Virus record (IMG/VR): IMGVR_UViG_3300042447_000382 | Coordinates: 1-22,729 of that record | Direction: 5' to 3' (one strand) | Length of the DNA stretch: 22,729 nucleotides | From: a virus | In this document: piece by piece, positions 18,962-22,729 of the stretch | Position numbering within the stretch: position 1 is the stretch's first letter | How the letters are laid out: each line of letters starts with the position of its first letter | Made by a program: the position numbers and the translations under genes | The notes under the pieces: generated by a model | Databases searched by the model: none | What the model saw: the letters and a program-made list of their open reading frames with translations, nothing else | Told to the model about the DNA's origin: nothing

Positions 18962-20336
18962 ACCAACTGTACTTAGGAATGAGGAGCAATTATTAAAAAT
19001 AAACGCAGTTAAAAGCTTTAACACTAATTATGAGTTGTTAAAGGACATTATGTTATTCCAGTCCCCTACTTATGATACAGCACGTAACAAAGCTAAGGCT
19101 GCTTATTTGCTTGATTTAGTTTTTGACTACACAGGTGTTGAGGGCATTAACCTTGACGGTAACTTGTACTTTACTAAAGGACTAGCAGAGTTTTATCCTA
19201 CTGTAGTGGCTCACTATGACACAGCCCAAGATTACCACGAAGATTTGCAAATCATGCAAACAAAAGACTGGATTTATGGCTTCAACAATTACAAAGGTAA
19301 ACAGTGTGGCATAGGTGCAGATGATTCTGTAGGTCTTTACTTTGCTATTGAGATGCTTAAGCGTCTTGACCACTGTAAAGTAGTTTTCTTCTATGGCGAG
19401 GAACGAGGCTGTATCGGTTCTAATGCATGCAACATGCAGTTCTTTGACGATTCAATTATCGTAACTCAGTTGGACAGACGTTCTTACAGTACAGATTTTA
19501 TCAAGTACACAAACGGACTAGAAGTATTCCCAACAGAACACTACAACTTAATCACTTCATTGATGGATACCTATGGTTATTCGTTCAATGACGGTAGTTG
19601 TACTGACGTAGGTGCTTTGCGTAGAAGAGGATTGAAAGTAGCATCTCATAATTTGAGCTGTGGTTATCTGAACGAGCACATGGATGACGAGATAATCCAC
19701 ATCAACTCTATGGAGAATGCATTCTGTTTTGCCCAGGAGATGCTGGAAATGTTGTCAGAGCGTAACATACCTCTATCTTTTCCTGTAAAAATGCAAGTAC
19801 AAGATGACTTGACATATTCAGGCCGTTCATCATATTATGATGTATTTGACGAAATTTATGAAAAAACCACAGGTAAAGTAACTAGAGATACAATTTTATC
19901 AGATGTAGATTTTAGGCATCGTGTTCTTGAGAATATGTATGGTAACTACGAAGTCTTTGTACCTGATGCTGAACTACTTGCTTATTACGAGGGTTATCAT
20001 GGAGAAGAAAAAGATTACGAAGTTGACTTAGCTTGTGGTGAATTGAGTCCAGAGTTATTTGTATGCTTGACTAAAAAACAATACACAGAGCTCACTGGAG
20101 AAATACAGGAAGCTGATCCAGAAGAACTAGTAGAGTCAAGACTAGTAAACAACTTATCTCCAGTTACAGGAAAACCATTACAAAAAGGCGTTGAGTACTA
20201 CATAGATCACGGAGTTATTTATTGCAGAGATTCCCGTACCTATATTCCGTACGAAATGAGCCCTGAAGATTGTCTAAATTTTCCTGACGATGACAGAAAT
20301 GCACTTAGCAGTATGTGCAATGAATTTACTTTTTAA
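18909..20336 (+). CDS. M20/M28/M42-type zinc metallopeptidase (di-zinc hydrolase)
   Basis: 475 residues from ATG 18909 (MNKSKQQTAHKPTLVYSKPT); an upstream in-frame ATG at 18864 is possible. The di-zinc ligand set is complete: H102-x-D104 in VVAHYDTA, the bridging Asp in GIGADDSVG (138/139), catalytic and ligand Glu in FYGEERG (E164/E165), D189 in TQLDRRS and H257 in GYLNEHMDDE. FNDGSCTDVGALRRRG lies before the last His, as in aminopeptidase/amidohydrolase folds. The last ~180 residues are an extra domain (AELLAYYEGYHGEEKDYEVD; KPLQKGVEYYIDHGVIYCRD) not seen in compact host enzymes. Without a signal peptide it is cytoplasmic and likely cleaves or deacylates a peptide-like substrate. It overlaps the zinc-ribbon gene, so the two may cooperate. 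Confidence 0.87.
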   Translation: MNKSKQQTAHKPTLVYSKPTVLRNEEQLLKINAVKSFNTNYELLKDIMLFQSPTYDTARNKAKAAYLLDLVFDYTGVEGINLDGNLYFTKGLAEFYPTVVAHYDTAQDYHEDLQIMQTKDWIYGFNNYKGKQCGIGADDSVGLYFAIEMLKRLDHCKVVFFYGEERGCIGSNACNMQFFDDSIIVTQLDRRSYSTDFIKYTNGLEVFPTEHYNLITSLMDTYGYSFNDGSCTDVGALRRRGLKVASHNLSCGYLNEHMDDEIIHINSMENAFCFAQEMLEMLSERNIPLSFPVKMQVQDDLTYSGRSSYYDVFDEIYEKTTGKVTRDTILSDVDFRHRVLENMYGNYEVFVPDAELLAYYEGYHGEEKDYEVDLACGELSPELFVCLTKKQYTELTGEIQEADPEELVESRLVNNLSPVTGKPLQKGVEYYIDHGVIYCRDSRTYIPYEMSPEDCLNFPDDDRNALSSMCNEFTF

Positions 20337-20341
20337 TTAAC

Positions 20342-20365
20342 GGGGGAGAAATCCCCCTTTTTATT
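20342..20365 (+). terminator. Strong rho-independent terminator
   Basis: GGGGGA (20342-20347) and TCCCCC (20352-20357) form a stem capped by a GAAA tetraloop, followed by TTTTTATTTTATT that leads straight into the ATG at 20371. Confidence 0.9.
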
Positions 20366-20370
20366 TTATT

Positions 20371-20595
20371 ATGACAGAATTTGAACACTACGGAGAGTCG
20401 TTAAGTACGCACCCAGACTACTTAATGATGCAACGTCATTATCAAGAAGAATTGTTAATGGCTGAGTTGCAAATGACAGAAGAATTGAGTAAATTCGTAA
20501 CCCCCGTTTCTGAAAACGAGGTCAATTTAATTGATACACAACAAGTTAAAGAAAATGAAGAAAACGTTTTACGAAGTACTCTGGGACCTGTGTGA
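20371..20595 (+). CDS. Hypothetical acidic protein, 74 aa
   Basis: An acidic helical protein (DYLMMQRHYQEELLMAELQM, EELSKFVTPVSENEVNLI) with no recognised motif. It overlaps the following replication-associated gene by 41 nt and is the first gene of the replication block after a terminator. Confidence 0.6.
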   Translation: MTEFEHYGESLSTHPDYLMMQRHYQEELLMAELQMTEELSKFVTPVSENEVNLIDTQQVKENEENVLRSTLGPV

Positions 20596-21100
20596 GAAGA
20601 GTGGCTTCATTGAAGAATGGAAGTCAGAGGGTCTGCTGATACATAAGGATTCTAGAATGACTTGGCATCCAAGAGTTGCTGAGATTCTAGGTAAAGATGA
20701 TTTATCAGTAGTAGGTAGTATTGCGGATTCAATTCCAAAAGTAGTTACCAAACCTAAAGAACCTGAGGTTGATATCTCTTGGATTAAAGAGTACATGGTT
20801 AAGTTTTCAGCCAAGAATCTAGGTGTAACAGCCAAGACTACTGACTTAGCTACTGTACAAACCAAAATGACCAAGTTTATCCAAAAGTACAAATACACCA
20901 AAGAAGAGATTCTAGGTGGTACTGACCTCTATATAGATACCTTGCGTAGAAAAGGCTCTTTGAATTATGTAAGAGAGTGTGGCTACTTTATCTCTAAGCG
21001 AATTGATGGCATCGACCAAAGCGATTTAGCTAACTGGTGTCAGCAATTCAAGGATAATGGCAACCAATCAACAAACTATAACTCAAGGAACATTATCTAA
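20555..21100 (+). CDS. Replication-associated protein, possible helicase loader
   Basis: 181 residues from ATG 20555 (MKKTFYEVLWDLCEKSGFIE); a TTG at 20531 is less likely. The N-terminal part includes LIHKDSRMTWHPRVAEILGK. The C-terminal ~100 residues (ISWIKEYMVKFSAKNLGVTA; KMTKFIQKYKYTKEEILGGT; LYIDTLRRKGSLNYVRECGY) form a helical domain of the type that follows initiator or loader modules in phage replication proteins. Its stop overlaps the DnaB-like gene (TAATG), the classical arrangement of a loader or initiator before a replicative helicase. The loader role is inferred from position and pattern, not from a diagnostic motif. Confidence 0.6.
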   Translation: MKKTFYEVLWDLCEKSGFIEEWKSEGLLIHKDSRMTWHPRVAEILGKDDLSVVGSIADSIPKVVTKPKEPEVDISWIKEYMVKFSAKNLGVTAKTTDLATVQTKMTKFIQKYKYTKEEILGGTDLYIDTLRRKGSLNYVRECGYFISKRIDGIDQSDLANWCQQFKDNGNQSTNYNSRNII

Positions 21101-22206
21101 TGCAGGACTTTGAGAGGGTACTAGGTCAAATTGAGCGAAATAAGGCCATTAAAGAAGGTGGGGGTATAACTTCTATCCTTCCGCCTTTCCCTCGCTTAGG
21201 TGAGAAGTATGGTGGCTTTACCAAGGGTTCTATCACTGCAATAACTGCCGGCTCTGGTGTAGGTAAGACCAAGTTTGTAAAATACTTCACTATCATGAAT
21301 ATTTTCAAGCGTACAGTCAACTCCAACATCAAACCCAAAGTATTCTATTTTGCACTAGAGGAATCTGAGACTGACTTCTGGTTATCATTTATTGCTATGT
21401 ACTTGTACGAGAAGCATAAGATAACCATAAGCGTATCTCAACTGAAGTCCATTGGTTCTTACACAGTAAATCAAGAACTACTTGAAAAGATTAAGGGAGC
21501 AGAGAAGTTCATTAAGGCTTTGCAGAACAACGTAGAGGTTATTGATTACATCCGTAACCCCACAGGAATCAAAAAGCACATTAAAGCTTTCTTTGACAAC
21601 CCAGAGATAGGTGATTATGAGTATAAAGAGTACGATGGAAAACAAGTACCTGTTGCTTATCATTACAAATCAGATGACACCTGGGTATTTTTTATTTTAG
21701 ACCACATCAGTCTATTGTCTAATGAGATGATGTCCGAGACTAGAACTCGACTCAGTACTTATCAGACACTTGACTATATGGTCAAAGACATTACGCTGGA
21801 ATTGTTTTCCAAGAAATTCAAGATGGCAAACATTATTGTTCATCAGCAGACTCCGTCATCAGAAAAAGCCCAATACACTAACAGAGGCGCACTGATTGAG
21901 GAGATGTTGGAACCATCACTAGAAGAACTCCACCTTAACAAAGGTGTACAACAAGACTACGAGATAGTGCTAGGCTTGTTTAATCCTTCTAGACATAACA
22001 TACCTGTGCATAGTGGGTATGACGTATCACTGCTAGGCCCTAAGTACCGTTCTTTGATATTTTTGAAAGACCGACACTTTGGCTTAGAAAATTCTGCAGT
22101 GGGATTATACTTCAACGGAGCTAATGGTGAGTTCCAAGAACTGCCTAGAGCCGAGGAGATGGCTAATCCAGTAAAGAATTACTACGAACACTTTATTAAG
22201 TTATGA
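21100..22206 (+). CDS. DnaB-like replicative helicase / SF4 ATPase
   Basis: 368 residues with Walker A AGSGVGKT (50-57), H1a-like FALEESE (84-90) containing the catalytic Glu, Walker B FFILDH (197-202) and an H3-type IIVHQQTP (245-252). The order and spacing fit the RecA-like C-terminal domain of DnaB/T7-type helicases. The N-terminal primase-interaction domain of full-length DnaB is missing, as is common in phages. Unlike the short T7-type core, a loop of about 90 residues lies between H1a and Walker B. It would unwind duplex DNA 5'-3' at the phage fork. It overlaps the putative loader by 1 nt and the next gene by 4 nt. Confidence 0.9.
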   Translation: MQDFERVLGQIERNKAIKEGGGITSILPPFPRLGEKYGGFTKGSITAITAGSGVGKTKFVKYFTIMNIFKRTVNSNIKPKVFYFALEESETDFWLSFIAMYLYEKHKITISVSQLKSIGSYTVNQELLEKIKGAEKFIKALQNNVEVIDYIRNPTGIKKHIKAFFDNPEIGDYEYKEYDGKQVPVAYHYKSDDTWVFFILDHISLLSNEMMSETRTRLSTYQTLDYMVKDITLELFSKKFKMANIIVHQQTPSSEKAQYTNRGALIEEMLEPSLEELHLNKGVQQDYEIVLGLFNPSRHNIPVHSGYDVSLLGPKYRSLIFLKDRHFGLENSAVGLYFNGANGEFQELPRAEEMANPVKNYYEHFIKL

Positions 22207-22496
22207 CCGAGCATTTGAAAGAGATTTACACAGAGATGTGCAAGAGAGTAGGAACTGACCTTTCAGAGGTTGATCTTACAGAGAAGAACTGGTACCAGAA
22301 GTACCGTTGGCCAATCAAAGAAGAAGTAAGTTTCAGAGATTGGCTACTTAATTACCTAGAAACGAACCCAAACGCAATAGACGCAATTGTAAGTGTAGGC
22401 ATCATTCGTCATGTAGACAAGAAGAAAATGGCCACCGAGTTTGCTAGTTATTTTGGATGGGATCATTTAATAGAAACCGAACAATCGAAAAATTAA
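22203..22496 (+). CDS. Hypothetical protein, 97 aa
   Basis: An acidic-basic mixed helical protein (HLKEIYTEMCKRVGTDLSEV; KNWYQKYRWPIKEEVSFRDW) with no recognised domain. It lies between two replication or recombination ATPase genes (4-nt overlap upstream, 4-nt gap downstream), so it is probably part of the same operon. Guilt by association only. Confidence 0.65.
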   Translation: MTEHLKEIYTEMCKRVGTDLSEVDLTEKNWYQKYRWPIKEEVSFRDWLLNYLETNPNAIDAIVSVGIIRHVDKKKMATEFASYFGWDHLIETEQSKN

Positions 22497-22500
22497 AATC

Positions 22501-22729
22501 ATGTCAAGCAAATTAATCGCTATCGTAGGCCCTAGTGGTACCGGTAAATCTACCAGTATCCGCAGCCTAAGTCCTAAAGAAACGTTTATCATTAACGTAG
22601 CCCGTAAAGAATTGCCATTCAGAGGTGCAGAGAAACTCTACAACACTGAAAGCAAGAACTACATGGAGGTTGATGATATTCCACAAATTACTGCTTTACT
22701 CGGAACAATCAACGAGAAAGCCCCGCACA
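22501..22729 (+). CDS. P-loop ATPase, N-terminal fragment (Sak4/RecA-like?)
   Basis: Starts at ATG 22501 and is cut by the window after 76 codons. A Walker A motif GPSGTGKST sits at residues 10-18, right at the N-terminus, followed by LSPKETFIINVARKELPFRG and a start of a second helix (YMEVDDIPQITALLGTINEK). P-loop ATPases of this shape in phage replication blocks are often Sak4-type recombinases or annealing factors, but the diagnostic C-terminal part lies outside. It follows the preceding gene by 4 nt. Confidence 0.7.
   Translation, partial: MSSKLIAIVGPSGTGKSTSIRSLSPKETFIINVARKELPFRGAEKLYNTESKNYMEVDDIPQITALLGTINEKAPH

Overview
This window reads as part of a double-stranded DNA phage (or prophage-like element) of a Bacteroidota host. 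The evidence is a late gene on the minus strand with the GIGT.TP / KLDVNG / GGTSSQFLKADG repeats typical of tail-fibre proteins of Flavobacterium/Bacteroides-type phages; a Bacteroidota sigma-factor promoter (TTTG-N19-TATATTTG) next to a minus-strand start; A-rich leaders without Shine-Dalgarno sequences; compact, overlapping small genes of unknown function; phage replication genes (SF2 helicase, SF4/DnaB-like ATPase, P-loop ATPase, ThyX); and phage-type tRNA genes without encoded CCA. No capsid, terminase or integrase gene is visible, so lifestyle and virion type cannot be assigned.

Layout. 1-4476 is transcribed leftward: a very large tail-fibre-like protein (1296 residues visible, C-terminus outside the window) and a phosphoribosyltransferase-like protein. 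About 4540-5560 is a compositional island: a GC-rich ORFan, a strong terminator, then a nested inverted repeat. 5560-6390 is mostly non-coding and densely base-paired: a structured leader before a 50-residue ORF, then a roughly 290-nt block (5909-6199) that folds by eye into a closed multi-hairpin junction, a pseudoknot and a 16-bp hairpin. From 6391 onward everything reads rightward. First come small early genes with hairpin terminators at their ends, a possible SSB analogue, tRNA-Glu, a tRNA-Leu-like gene and two related small structured elements. Then come a winged-helix protein, a lipoprotein, a membrane-anchored glucosaminidase and an SF2 helicase. A run of overlapping tiny genes leads to an acyl-CoA thioesterase, ThyX, a 631-residue zinc-ribbon protein, a complete M20/M28-type metallopeptidase and a replication block (putative loader, DnaB-like helicase, P-loop ATPase).

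How it works together (inference). The 4477-6390 interval separates leftward structural genes from rightward early/replication genes, so it is the likely control region and perhaps an origin. ThyX supplies dTMP, and the SSB-like protein, helicases and ATPases replicate or recombine DNA. The envelope-directed proteins (lipoprotein, two-TM proteins, glucosaminidase) probably modify or exclude at the host surface. The thioesterase and metallopeptidase are auxiliary metabolic or host-modulating genes. The strongest candidate for something undescribed is the structured RNA (or origin) at 5909-6199, possibly part of a larger 5560-6360 RNA locus.
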